Assembly (NCBI RefSeq): GCF_016482685.1
Contig: NZ_JACYHF010000007.1
Location: 248,001-312,000, forward strand
Length of the DNA: 64,000 nt
Reading direction: 5' to 3'
From: Streptomyces sp. DSM 110735
GTDB lineage: Bacteria > Actinomycetota > Actinomycetes > Streptomycetales > Streptomycetaceae
Each line of letters begins with the position of its first letter. Position 1 is the stretch's first letter. Of this stretch, positions 35,071-43,287 are shown one piece after another. A program made the position numbers and the translations under genes. The notes below the pieces were generated by a model, which did not search any database, had not been told where the DNA came from, and saw nothing but the letters and a program-made list of their open reading frames with translations.

Positions 35071-35481
35071 TCAGCCGAGTACGGCCAGTGCGTCGATCTC
35101 GATGAGGAGCCCCGCCGGAAGCCCGACGTAGACGGTCGTGCGGGCGGCGGGCGGCTGGGTGAGCCCCTGCTCCTCGAAGTAGGTGTTGTAGATGCCGTTC
35201 ATCTCGGCGAAGTGGTCGACGTCGGTGAGGTAGACGCGGATCATCATCACGTCGTCCCAGCTCGCGCCGCCCTCTTCGAGGATCGCCTTGACGTTGGCGA
35301 GGGTCTGGAGGGTCTGCTCGCGCAGGGTGGGTCCGGCGGGGGTGGGCGCCTTGCCCTCCTCGGCGGGGAGGAAGCCGACCTGACCGGCGACCTGGAGGAT
35401 GTTGCCCTTCCTGACCCCGTGGGAGAACTTCGCGGGCGGGGTCGTGTGGGTCTTGGGGGTGAGCGCGATCTTGTCGGTCAT
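35071..35481 (-). CDS. ridA: RidA-family enamine/imine deaminase
   Basis: A 136-residue RidA-fold protein. Typical motifs include FSHGVRKGNILQVAGQVGF, EQTLQTLANVKAILEEGG, VYLTDVDHFAEMN and the conserved Arg in PPARTTVYVGLP, which binds the keto-acid substrate. RidA hydrolyses reactive enamine/imine intermediates (such as 2-aminoacrylate) released by PLP dehydratases. Placement beside a D-serine-dehydratase-like gene suits removal of the 2-amino-acrylate-like or 2-imino intermediate formed there. ATG at 35481 overlaps the iclR stop (ATGA). Confidence 0.92.
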   Translation of the reverse strand: MTDKIALTPKTHTTPPAKFSHGVRKGNILQVAGQVGFLPAEEGKAPTPAGPTLREQTLQTLANVKAILEEGGASWDDVMMIRVYLTDVDHFAEMNGIYNTYFEEQGLTQPPAARTTVYVGLPAGLLIEIDALAVLG

Positions 35482-36242
35482 GGGGTGGGGTCCTTCACTG
35501 GGGTTCTTCCGGAGTACTCGCCGCTGATCGCGTCCGCGGTACGGCGCACCTGCGGGAGCAGGGCGAGGAGTTCGTCGGCGGTGACGACGACGTTCGGCGC
35601 GGAGACCGACATCGCGGCGACCACGCGCCCGTCGGCGCCGCGGATGGGAGCCGCGACGCAGTTGATGGACTCCTCGTGGCCGCCGAGGTCGGTGGCCCAG
35701 CCCTGTTCGCGCACCTTCTCCAACTCGCGCAGGAAAGCTGCCGCGTTGGGGGTGGAACGGGCCGTGTAGAGGGGGTAGTCGAGCCGTTCCGCGAGGGCGC
35801 GGCGCTCGGGTTCGGGCAGGTCGGCCAGGAGCAGCTTGGCGACGGCGGCGACGGTGATGGCGACGGGTTTGCCGACACGCGAGTACATCCGCACCGGGTA
35901 GCGGCTGTCGACCTTGTCGATGTAGAGCACCTCGTTCTCCTCGTGGACGGCGAGGTGCACGGTGTGTCCGACCGCTTCGTTGAGGCGGACGAGGTGGGGG
36001 TGGGCGATCTCGCGGACGTCGAGGCTCTCCATCGCTTCCTGGGCGAGGGCGAAGAGGCGGGCGCCGAGCCGGTAGCGCTGGTCGGACTGGCGGTAGACCA
36101 GACCGTGTTCGTGCAGGGTGCGCAGCAGGCGCAGCGCGGTGGACTTGTGGACGCCGAGCCGCTCAGCGACCTGGCCGAGGTCGGCGGGACCCTCCGCGAG
36201 CAGCGGGAGGATGCTCAGGGCGCGGTCCACGGTCTGGCTCAT
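35478..36242 (-). CDS. IclR-family transcriptional regulator of the catabolic locus
   Basis: A 254-residue regulator. The N-terminal winged helix (about 1-70: SQTVDRALSILPLLAEGPADLGQVAERLGVHKSTALRLLRTL) is followed by the IclR effector-binding domain (about 80-245: GHTVHLAVHEENEVLYIDKVDS, NCVAAPIRGADGRVVAAMSVSAP). It likely senses an intermediate such as KDG or a related keto-acid and binds the palindrome between the divergent units at 37398-37425. ATG at 36242 overlaps the kinase stop; its own stop overlaps the ridA start. Confidence 0.92.
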   Translation of the reverse strand: MSQTVDRALSILPLLAEGPADLGQVAERLGVHKSTALRLLRTLHEHGLVYRQSDQRYRLGARLFALAQEAMESLDVREIAHPHLVRLNEAVGHTVHLAVHEENEVLYIDKVDSRYPVRMYSRVGKPVAITVAAVAKLLLADLPEPERRALAERLDYPLYTARSTPNAAAFLRELEKVREQGWATDLGGHEESINCVAAPIRGADGRVVAAMSVSAPNVVVTADELLALLPQVRRTADAISGEYSGRTPVKDPTP

Positions 36243-37294
36243 GCGGTGCTCGTCTCCTCGGTGACCTGGCCGGTTCCGGTCCAGTGGGGGCCGAGTCGCA
36301 GTCTCCCCCATGCCTGGTCGTCGAGGGCGGCCAGCCGGTCGGCGTGGTCGCGGGCGGGCGGTGCGGCGAGGTCGCCGGGGACGGTGAGGGCGGCGGCGGC
36401 CATGAGGTGACCGTGGCGCAGCCGGTCGCGTGCGGAAAGACCGCGCAGGGTGGCGGAGAGGAACCCGGCGGCGAAGGCGTCCCCCGCGCCGACGGTCGCG
36501 ACCACGTCGACGGTGAGGGCGGGGACGTGCGCGGTGCGCTCACCGGCGTCGGTGCGCTCGTACACGGTGGCGCCGTGCGGTCCCTCCTTGACGACCAGGA
36601 CCCGGGGTTCGGGCAGCAGGTGCCGTACGGCGTCGGCGCCGCCCCGGGCGCCCCAGGCGTCCTCCGCCTCGTCCACGCCGACGAAGACGAGGTCGGCGCC
36701 CCGGGCCAGCTCCAGCAGCACGCGGGAGCCCCCGTCCCGCCACAGCGCGGGGCGGAAGTTCACGTCGAAGGAGACCAGCGGGCGTCCTGGCCGGGGTGAG
36801 GTGAGCGCGCGCATCAGTTCCCGGCAGTCGGCGGAGAGCGCGGGCGTGATCCCGGACAGGTGCAGCACGCGTCCCGCGTCCACCGCCGCGAGGTCCACGG
36901 TGTCGACGGACATCGCGGAGGCGGCTGATCCGGCGCGGTAGTAGGCGACTTCGTGGGCGTCGGTGGCGCGGTCGGCGGCGGTGCGGAAGTAGATGCCGGT
37001 GGGCCGGTCGGGGTCCACGTGGACGGCGCCGGTGTCGACACCGTGGGCGGCGATCCGCTCCACCAGGTGCCGCCCGAAGCCGTCGGCGCCGACCCTGCCG
37101 ACCCAGCGGGCGGAGTGCCCGGCGGCGGCGAGGGTGCAGACGACGTTGGACTCGGCGCCGCCGATGCCGCGTGCGAAGGAGGGGACGTCGGCGAGGCGCC
37201 CCGGACGGGTGGGGAGGAAGGTGACCATGGACTCGCCGAGGGCGACGACATCCACGGCGTCGGGGTCGGCGCTCGGCTGTCCGTCGGCGGTCAC
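36239..37294 (-). CDS. PfkB-family sugar kinase, likely 2-keto-3-deoxygluconate kinase
   Basis: A 351-residue ribokinase-fold enzyme. The N-terminal motif VVALGESMVTFLP is followed by GGAESNVVCTLAAAG and RTGIYFRT-like substrate residues (PTGIYF), and the C-terminal catalytic signature is VGAGDAFAAGFL (base Asp). LGESM and PTGIYFRT are typical of KDG kinases. It would phosphorylate 2-keto-3-deoxygluconate to KDPG. GTG at 37294 begins just before the kinase fold. First gene of the unit kinase-iclR-ridA-gntP. Confidence 0.88.
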   Translation of the reverse strand: MTADGQPSADPDAVDVVALGESMVTFLPTRPGRLADVPSFARGIGGAESNVVCTLAAAGHSARWVGRVGADGFGRHLVERIAAHGVDTGAVHVDPDRPTGIYFRTAADRATDAHEVAYYRAGSAASAMSVDTVDLAAVDAGRVLHLSGITPALSADCRELMRALTSPRPGRPLVSFDVNFRPALWRDGGSRVLLELARGADLVFVGVDEAEDAWGARGGADAVRHLLPEPRVLVVKEGPHGATVYERTDAGERTAHVPALTVDVVATVGAGDAFAAGFLSATLRGLSARDRLRHGHLMAAAALTVPGDLAAPPARDHADRLAALDDQAWGRLRLGPHWTGTGQVTEETSTA

Positions 37295-37444
37295 GATGGT
37301 CTCGGCTCCTGTCCGTGGGTCCGGGGTCCGGGGGGCGGGGTGACGACTTCGTTGACCCCGTGTTGGCCGAGATGTTAGACAGCAGTCAGCGAAATACGCA
37401 ATGGACGTTGCGCAGAGCGCAACGACGCAGATCAGGAGGCTCCC
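37295..37444. promoter_or_regulatory. Divergent promoter/operator of the putative N-acyl-D-aminosugar-acid locus
   Basis: This 150-bp region separates two divergent units. A perfect dyad CGTTGCGC-aga-GCGCAACG spans 37407-37425. An overlapping repeat CGCAA-tggacg-TTGCG spans 37398-37413, giving two similar half-site pairs. It is the most likely IclR-family binding site and could control both units. The downstream gene has GGAGG 6 nt before its ATG. Confidence 0.7.
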
Positions 37445-38722
37445 ATGGCCCGTGAGACCGGCATCGACCCGCTGTCCCGGCTCGCCGGGGAACGGGTCGA
37501 CCACCGCTTCAAGGGCCTCCCGCCGGACGCCGCCGGACTGACCGTGGGCGAGCTGACGGACCAGCGGCGCAACCTCTTCTCCGACGGGTTCTCCACCCCC
37601 GTGCTCGCCCTGTCCGCCGAGCGCCTGGAGCACAACCTCGCACTGATGGAGGCGTACACCGAGCGCCACGGACTCGCCTTCGCCCCGCACGGCAAGACCT
37701 CGATGGCCCCGCAGCTCTTCGCGCGCCAACTGGAGTGCGGCGCCTGGGGGATCACGGTCGCGATGCCCCATCAGGTGTGGGTGGCACGGGAGTTCGGCAT
37801 CGAGCGGATCTTCCTGGCCAACGAGCTGGTGGACCCCGCCGCGCTGCGCCGCGTCGCCGCCGAACTGAGCGCCGACCCCGCCTTCCGCTTCGTCTGTTAC
37901 GTCGACTCCGTGCGCGGGGTCGAGCTGATGGACGCGGCTCTCGCGGGCGCCGCCCGTCCGGTGGACGTGGTGGTGGAGCTGGCAGCGGGCGAGGGCGCCC
38001 GGACCGGTGTGCGCACCGAGGCGGAGTGCGCGGCGGTCGCCGCCGCCGTGGCGGCGACGGACACCCTGCGCCTGGTCGGCGTGGCGGGTTACGAGGGCGA
38101 GGTGCCGAAGGCGGACCCGGAGCGCGTGACCGCCTATCTGCGCAGGCTCATCGCACTCGCCGCCGCCCTGGACGCGGAGGACCGCTTCGCCGGGGCGGAC
38201 GAGATCGTGGTGAGCGCGGGCGGCAGCGCCTGGTTCGACGCGGTGGCGGAGGTGTTCGCGGAGATCCCCGAACTGTCCCGCCCGGTACTGAAGTTGCTCC
38301 GCTCGGGCGCCTACCTCTCGCACGACGACGGGCACTACCGCAGGATCACCCCCTTCAACCGGGTGCCCGAGGAGGGCGCCCTGGAGCCCGCGTTCCGGCT
38401 GTGGGCGCAGGTGGTCTCGCGCCCCGAGCCCGGGCAGGCGTTCGCCAACGCGGGCAAGCGGGACGCGGCGTACGACCTCGACCTGCCCGAGGCACAGGTG
38501 GTGCGCCGGGACGGGGTGGAACGACCCGCCACCGGGGTCGAGGTGAGCGCCCTGTCGGACCAGCACATGTGGCTGCGCACCACACCTGAGGCGGATGTCA
38601 TGGTGGGCGACTGGATCGGCTTCGGTCTTTCCCACCCCTGCACGTCCTTCGACAAGTGGCCGCTGATCCCCGTGGCGGAGGCGGACGGCACGGTCGTGGA
38701 ATACATCCGCACGTTCTTCTAG
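37445..38722 (+). CDS. PLP-dependent D-serine dehydratase/D-threonine aldolase-fold enzyme (putative D-glucosaminate deaminase)
   Basis: A 425-residue fold-type III PLP enzyme. FAPHGKTSMAP (about residue 77-87) carries the Lys that binds PLP. The C-terminal SHPCTSFDKW supplies His and Cys of the metal site seen in D-serine dehydratase and D-threonine aldolase. These enzymes deaminate or cleave D-amino acids. A family member acting on 2-amino-2-deoxy-D-gluconate would give 2-keto-3-deoxygluconate and ammonia, consistent with the neighbouring KDG kinase and RidA. D-serine or another D-amino acid is the alternative substrate. ATG at 37445 with GGAGG upstream. Confidence 0.82.
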   Translation: MARETGIDPLSRLAGERVDHRFKGLPPDAAGLTVGELTDQRRNLFSDGFSTPVLALSAERLEHNLALMEAYTERHGLAFAPHGKTSMAPQLFARQLECGAWGITVAMPHQVWVAREFGIERIFLANELVDPAALRRVAAELSADPAFRFVCYVDSVRGVELMDAALAGAARPVDVVVELAAGEGARTGVRTEAECAAVAAAVAATDTLRLVGVAGYEGEVPKADPERVTAYLRRLIALAAALDAEDRFAGADEIVVSAGGSAWFDAVAEVFAEIPELSRPVLKLLRSGAYLSHDDGHYRRITPFNRVPEEGALEPAFRLWAQVVSRPEPGQAFANAGKRDAAYDLDLPEAQVVRRDGVERPATGVEVSALSDQHMWLRTTPEADVMVGDWIGFGLSHPCTSFDKWPLIPVAEADGTVVEYIRTFF

Positions 38723-38731
38723 GAGGCCGTC

Positions 38732-40342
38732 GTGGACCAGCTCGTCATCCGGGACGCCGACGTGGTGGACGGCAGTGGTGCGCCCTCCTACCGCGCCGAC
38801 GTGGTGATCCATCAGGGGCGGATCGTCCAGATCGTCAAGGAGGCGGCTGCCTCCGGCTGCCAGCGTCCGCGGGCGATGCGCGAGCTGGACGCCGAGGGGC
38901 TGGTCCTCTCCCCCGGCTTCATCGACATGCACGCCCACTCCGACCTGGCCCTGCTGCGCGACCCCGACCACAGCGCCAAGGCGGCGCAGGGCGTCACCCT
39001 CGAAGTCCTGGGCCAGGACGGGCTGTCGTACGCCCCCGTGGACGACCGCACCCTTGAGGAGGTACGGCGGGCCATCACCGGGTGGAACGGCTACGGCGAC
39101 GACCTCGACATGGACTGGCGCTCGGTCGGCGAGTACCTGGACCGGCTGGACGGGGGCATCGCGGTCAACGCCGCCTATCTGATCCCGCAGGGCACCGTCC
39201 GCGCGCTGGTCGTCGGCTGGGAGGACCGCCCGGCGACCCCGGCGGAGCTGGACCGGATGCGTCAACTCGTCGCGGAGGGGCTGGAACAGGGCGCCGTCGG
39301 GCTGTCCTCGGGGCTCACCTACACCCCCGGCATGTACGCCGGGAACGCCGAACTCACCGAACTGTGCCGGGTGGTGGGCTCCTACGGCGGCTACTACTGC
39401 CCGCACCACCGCTCCTACGGCGCGGGCGCCCTGGAGGCGTACGCCGAGATGGTGACCCTCACCCGGGAGGCAGGCTGCCCGCTCCATCTCGCCCACGCCA
39501 CCATGAACTTCGGCGTGAACAAGGGTCGCGCGTCCGAGCTGCTGACCCTGCTGGACGACGCGCTCGACGCGGGCGCCGACATCACCCTGGACACCTATCC
39601 GTACACCCCCGGCTCCACCACCCTCGCCGCCCTGCTGCCCAGTTGGGCGAGCGAGGGCGGACCGGCGGGCGCCTTGACCCGCCTCACCGACCCGGCGACC
39701 GCCGCGCGTATCCGGCACGACCTGGAGGTCACCGGCGCGGACGGCTGCCACGGGGTGCCGGTGGAGTGGGAGACGATCGAGATCTCGGGCGTGAGCGACC
39801 CGGCACTCGCCCACCATGTCGGGCGCACCGTGCGGGAGTTGGCGGACGAGCGCGGCGAGGAACCCTGGACCGTCGCCCACCGCCTGCTGGTCGGGGACCG
39901 GCTCGGCACCACGATCCTCCAGCACGTCGGGCACGAGGAGAACGTCCGCGCGATCATGCGGCACCGCGCCCACACCGGCGGCTCGGACGGCATCCTCCAG
40001 GGCACCAAGCCCCACCCGCGCGCGTACGGCACCTTCCCGCGCTATCTGGGCCACTACGTACGGGAGTTGGGCGTCCTGACCCTGGAGGAGTGCGTCGCCC
40101 GCCTCACCGCGCGACCCGCGGCCCGGCTGCGACTGCCGGACCGGGGGCTGGTGCGCGAGGGCTACCGCGCCGACCTGGTGCTGTTCGACCCGGAGACGGT
40201 CGGCGCGGGCTCCACGTTCGCCGAGCCGCGCACGCTGCCGACCGGGATTCCGTACGTCCTGGTCGACGGGCGGTTCGTCATCGAGGACGGCAGGCGCACG
40301 GACGAACTGGCGGGCCGGGCGGTACGGCGCACTCCGGTGTGA
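38732..40342 (+). CDS. N-acyl-D-amino-acid deacylase/D-aminoacylase-like amidohydrolase
   Basis: A 536-residue metallo-dependent amidohydrolase. DMHAHSDLALL near residue 68 holds the H-x-H metal ligands; CPHHRSYG, HLAHATM and the C-terminal VREGYRADLVLFDPETV (the beta-sandwich edge) complete the D-aminoacylase/dihydroorotase-like pattern. It removes an acyl group from an N-acyl-D-amino acid. In this locus it may deacetylate N-acetyl-D-glucosaminate, whose C2 has D-amino-acid geometry. GTG start 9 nt after the upstream gene's stop, so it is co-transcribed. Confidence 0.88.
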   Translation: MDQLVIRDADVVDGSGAPSYRADVVIHQGRIVQIVKEAAASGCQRPRAMRELDAEGLVLSPGFIDMHAHSDLALLRDPDHSAKAAQGVTLEVLGQDGLSYAPVDDRTLEEVRRAITGWNGYGDDLDMDWRSVGEYLDRLDGGIAVNAAYLIPQGTVRALVVGWEDRPATPAELDRMRQLVAEGLEQGAVGLSSGLTYTPGMYAGNAELTELCRVVGSYGGYYCPHHRSYGAGALEAYAEMVTLTREAGCPLHLAHATMNFGVNKGRASELLTLLDDALDAGADITLDTYPYTPGSTTLAALLPSWASEGGPAGALTRLTDPATAARIRHDLEVTGADGCHGVPVEWETIEISGVSDPALAHHVGRTVRELADERGEEPWTVAHRLLVGDRLGTTILQHVGHEENVRAIMRHRAHTGGSDGILQGTKPHPRAYGTFPRYLGHYVRELGVLTLEECVARLTARPAARLRLPDRGLVREGYRADLVLFDPETVGAGSTFAEPRTLPTGIPYVLVDGRFVIEDGRRTDELAGRAVRRTPV

Positions 40343-40370
40343 CCGCCCGACCCCAACGCACCGGACATAC

Positions 40371-41204
40371 CTACGGCTTGGGCAGGACGCACCCGGCGGC
40401 GCCGAGGTTCAGCTTGTTGCCCGTCGTGAAGCAGGCGGGGATCTGGTAGGTCTCCTCGGCGTAGTTGATGCCCTTGCGGACGGTGACCGTGCCGTTCTCG
40501 TCCACCTCGCAGGGGTTGTTCTCGGTGCAGCGCTGGCCGTCCTCGTTGCCGGTGTTGTTGACCGCGACGACCTTGCCGGTGGCGGTGTCGATCACGGGCG
40601 AGCCGGAGGTGCCGCCGATGGTGTCGCAGGCGGCGGTGTAGCGCAGCGAGTCCTTCCAGGTCCAGTCGCCCTCCTTGAGCCGGTAGACGAACCCGTCCGT
40701 GTTGCAGCTATAGGTCCGCTTCCAGTAGCCGGAGACGACCTTGATGGCGCTGCCCGCCACCGGGTGGGCGTCGTTCAGGGCGAGCGCGTTGATGCCGTAC
40801 GAGCTCTTGATCGCCGCGTAGGTGGTGGTCAGCCGGTAGAGGGTGACGTCGGTGTCGGTCATCGTCGAGTAGACGACCTGGTTGGCGCGGAGCGTGGCGA
40901 CCTTGGTCCCGGCGGAGTTGAGCAGTCCGAAGGTGCGGCTGGAGGACTGACCGGTGATGACCTCGCCCGGCTCGGGGAAGCCGGTCTCCAGGCAGTGCCC
41001 GTTGGTGAGCACGAGCGCGGGGTCGGTGTCGGCGGAGTTCGGAAGGCGCACGACGGAGCCGGAGCAGTTGCTGAGCGAGACCGTCCCGGCGAAGTCGACG
41101 GTCACCGCCTTGGCTTGGGGCGCGCTCTGAGAAGCAGCCGCCGGAGCCGTGCCGAGCCCGGCGAGTGCCAGGGCGGACAGCGCGGCCAGGAGAGGCTTGT
41201 TCAT
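40371..41204 (-). CDS. Secreted trypsin-like serine protease
   Basis: A 277-residue exported protein with a signal peptide (about 1-25, cleaved near PAAASQSA) and a chymotrypsin-fold domain. The catalytic triad is His in LTNGHC, Asp in TDTDVTLYRL and Ser in GTSGSPVID. Several Cys pairs (for example SNCSGS, AACDTIGG, CTENNPCE, IPACFTTG) suggest disulfides. The extended N-terminus after the signal may be a short propeptide. It is convergent with the deacylase. ATG at 41204 with AGAGGA 8 nt upstream. Confidence 0.9.
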   Translation of the reverse strand: MNKPLLAALSALALAGLGTAPAAASQSAPQAKAVTVDFAGTVSLSNCSGSVVRLPNSADTDPALVLTNGHCLETGFPEPGEVITGQSSSRTFGLLNSAGTKVATLRANQVVYSTMTDTDVTLYRLTTTYAAIKSSYGINALALNDAHPVAGSAIKVVSGYWKRTYSCNTDGFVYRLKEGDWTWKDSLRYTAACDTIGGTSGSPVIDTATGKVVAVNNTGNEDGQRCTENNPCEVDENGTVTVRKGINYAEETYQIPACFTTGNKLNLGAAGCVLPKP

Positions 41205-41225
41205 GTGGGGGTCCTCTCTGCGGAG

Positions 41226-41254
41226 CAGACGGCCGGAGATCTTCCGGCCGTCTG
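41226..41254 (-). promoter_or_regulatory. Leader hairpin of the protease gene
   Basis: CAGACGGCCGGA (41226-41237) and TCCGGCCGTCTG (41243-41254) form a perfect 12-bp stem with a 5-nt loop. It ends 21 nt before the protease ATG and so lies in the mRNA leader, just upstream of the ribosome-binding site. It could influence stability or translation. Confidence 0.5.
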
Positions 41255-41340
41255 TCTTGTCATGCGCATTGTCATGAGGTGGGCAGCAGAGAACAAGAAG
41301 GCGTCCGTTCACAGCCGCCCCGGCACGGACCCCCAGGGAT

Positions 41341-41432
41341 TTGGTGAGGACTCCTTCCCAAACCCTTGCGACCCCCCGCCCCCGCTGTTACGTTGACGCG
41401 CAATTCTTTGGTTAGGACTCCTTCCTAACCAA
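41341..41432 (+). promoter_or_regulatory. Two related ROK-like palindromes before the symporter gene
   Basis: TTGGTTAGGA-ctcct-TCCTAACCAA at 41408-41432 is a perfect 10-bp-arm dyad. A second, degenerate copy at 41341-41360 (TTGGTGAGGACTCCTTCCCA) shares most of its bases and is 67 bp upstream. The core GTTAGGA-N5-TCCTAAC resembles the box of ROK-family repressors such as CsnR. They bracket the likely promoter of the symporter, which starts 129 bp after the second site. Confidence 0.65.
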
Positions 41433-41560
41433 CAAAACGCCAGGTCGGACAGCAGGGACTACCAACATGATCGAAGCCGTGCCGGACCCGGCAGCGTCGC
41501 CGGGCCCCCTCGGACCGCCGCCGGGCGGAGCGACGACCGCGCAGCCGGAAGGAGCGTGCG

Positions 41561-43270
41561 GTGTACGCATTCGCTGAAGCCGATCTCCGGCTGAACGCGC
41601 AGCCCGTCGACTACGCGCTGATCGCGGTGTACTTCACCTTCGTGCTGGGCATCGGCGTCCTCGCCCGCCGGAAGGTCGCGTCCAGCCTGGACTTCTTCCT
41701 CTCCGGCCGCTCCATGCCGGCGTGGGTCACCGGACTCGCCTTCATCTCCGCCAACCTGGCGGCGGTCGAGATCCTCGGCATGACGGCGGACGGCGCGCAG
41801 TACGGACTGCCCTCGGTGCACTACTACTGGATCGGCGCCATCCCGGCCATGGTGTTCCTCGGTCTGGTGATGATGCCGTTCTACTACGGCTCCAAGGTCC
41901 GCAGCGTGCCCGAGTTCCTGCTGCGCCGCTTCGGCCGCTTCGCCCATCTGGTCAACTCGGCGAGTTTCGCGCTCGCCCAGGTGCTGATCGCCGGGGTGAA
42001 CCTCTACGCCCTGTCCACGGTGGTCAACCTGATGCTCGGCTGGCCGACCTGGCTGTCGATCCTCGCGGCGGGCGTCATCGTCCTCGTCTACACCCTGCTC
42101 GGCGGGCTGTCGGCGGCGATCTACAACGAGGTCATGCAGTTCTTCGTCATCCTGGCGCTGCTGCTCCCGCTCACCTTCGTCGGACTGCACCGGGTCGGCG
42201 GCTGGAGCGGTCTTGTCGGCAAGATCGAGCACGGCAACGCCGACGCCGGGCTGCAACTGCACTCCTGGCCGGGCACCAACCTCACCGGCATCGGCAGCTC
42301 CACGCTCTCCGTGCTCGGCATCGTCCTCGGTCTCGGTTTCGTGCTGTCCTTCGGCTACTGGACGACCAACTTCACCGAGGTGCAGCGCGCACTGTCGGCC
42401 AAGAGCATGTCCGCCGCCCGCCGCACCCCGCTGATCGGCGCCTACCCCAAGACCCTCCTGATCCTGCTGATCATGATCCCGGGCATGGTCGCCGCGGTGC
42501 TCTCGCCGCAACTCGCCGCGCTCAAGGCGGCCAACGCGGCGGACCCCTCGGTGCAGAGCCTGCACGGCGTGTCCTTCAACAACTCCATCGAGCTGCTGAT
42601 GCGCGACCTGCTGCCCAACGGCATGCTCGGCGTCGCCATCGCGGGTCTGCTCGCCGCCTTCATGGCGGGCATGGCCGCCAACGTCAGCTCCTTCAACACC
42701 GTTGTCACCTACGACATCTGGCAGACGTATGTGAAGAAGGACCGCCCTGACGCGTACTACCTGCGCGCGGGTCGGGTGCTCACCGTGGTCGGCTGTGTGG
42801 TGGCGATCGGGACCGCGTTCATCGCCGGGAACTTCGGCAACATCATGGACTACCTCCAGACGCTCTTCGGGTTCTTCAACGCGCCGCTGTTCGCCACGTT
42901 CCTCCTCGGCATGTTCTGGAAGCGCATGACCCCGGCGGCGGGCGGCGTCGGGCTCATCGCGGGCACCGCCTCCGCGGTCACGATCGACCTGCTCAACCGC
43001 ACCGGCGTGCTGCACGTCTCCGGGCAGGGCGCGAGCTTCCTCGGGGCGATCGCCGCCTTCACGGTCGACATCCTGCTGAGCGTCGCCGTCTCCCTGGTGA
43101 CCAAGCCCAAGAGCGACGCCGAACTGGTCGGCCTGGTCTGGTCGTTGACCCCGCGCGAGAGCCGCGTCCACGAGACGAGCGGTGAGGACGCGGGCTGGTA
43201 CCGCAGACCCGGCGTGCTCGCCGTCGGGGTGCTCGCCCTCGCCACCGCCCTGAACATCGCCTTCTGGTGA
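41561..43270 (+). CDS. Sodium/solute symporter (SSS family, sugar-type)
   Basis: A 569-residue protein with about 14 TM helices. It has the SSS features DFFLSGRSMPAWVTGLAFISANLAAVEILGM (TM1-2 loop), YYWIGAIPAMVFLGLVM, the SVPEFLLRRFG motif, NYEV-like AAIYNEVMQFF, and GLLAAFMAGMAANVSSFNTVVTYDIW. The arrangement resembles SGLT-like sugar symporters of Streptomyces. The substrate is unknown; the ROK-like operators point to an amino sugar or oligosaccharide. GTG at 41561 with GGAAGGAGCG upstream. Followed within 17 bp by a small membrane protein gene. Confidence 0.9.
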   Translation: MYAFAEADLRLNAQPVDYALIAVYFTFVLGIGVLARRKVASSLDFFLSGRSMPAWVTGLAFISANLAAVEILGMTADGAQYGLPSVHYYWIGAIPAMVFLGLVMMPFYYGSKVRSVPEFLLRRFGRFAHLVNSASFALAQVLIAGVNLYALSTVVNLMLGWPTWLSILAAGVIVLVYTLLGGLSAAIYNEVMQFFVILALLLPLTFVGLHRVGGWSGLVGKIEHGNADAGLQLHSWPGTNLTGIGSSTLSVLGIVLGLGFVLSFGYWTTNFTEVQRALSAKSMSAARRTPLIGAYPKTLLILLIMIPGMVAAVLSPQLAALKAANAADPSVQSLHGVSFNNSIELLMRDLLPNGMLGVAIAGLLAAFMAGMAANVSSFNTVVTYDIWQTYVKKDRPDAYYLRAGRVLTVVGCVVAIGTAFIAGNFGNIMDYLQTLFGFFNAPLFATFLLGMFWKRMTPAAGGVGLIAGTASAVTIDLLNRTGVLHVSGQGASFLGAIAAFTVDILLSVAVSLVTKPKSDAELVGLVWSLTPRESRVHETSGEDAGWYRRPGVLAVGVLALATALNIAFW

Positions 43271-43287
43271 GAGACGGAGACCTCTCG

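Noticed and set aside
37445..38722. Annotation of the PLP enzyme simply as alanine racemase
   Set aside because: The N-terminal barrel is alanine-racemase-like, but the C-terminal His-x-Cys metal motif and the neighbours fit the D-serine dehydratase/D-threonine aldolase type instead.
36239..40054. A 1271-residue open frame on the minus strand across the kinase and the two plus-strand genes
   Set aside because: Only the last 351 codons match a known family (PfkB). The rest is antisense to the PLP enzyme and deacylase genes and has atypical composition; it is a GC-driven open frame.
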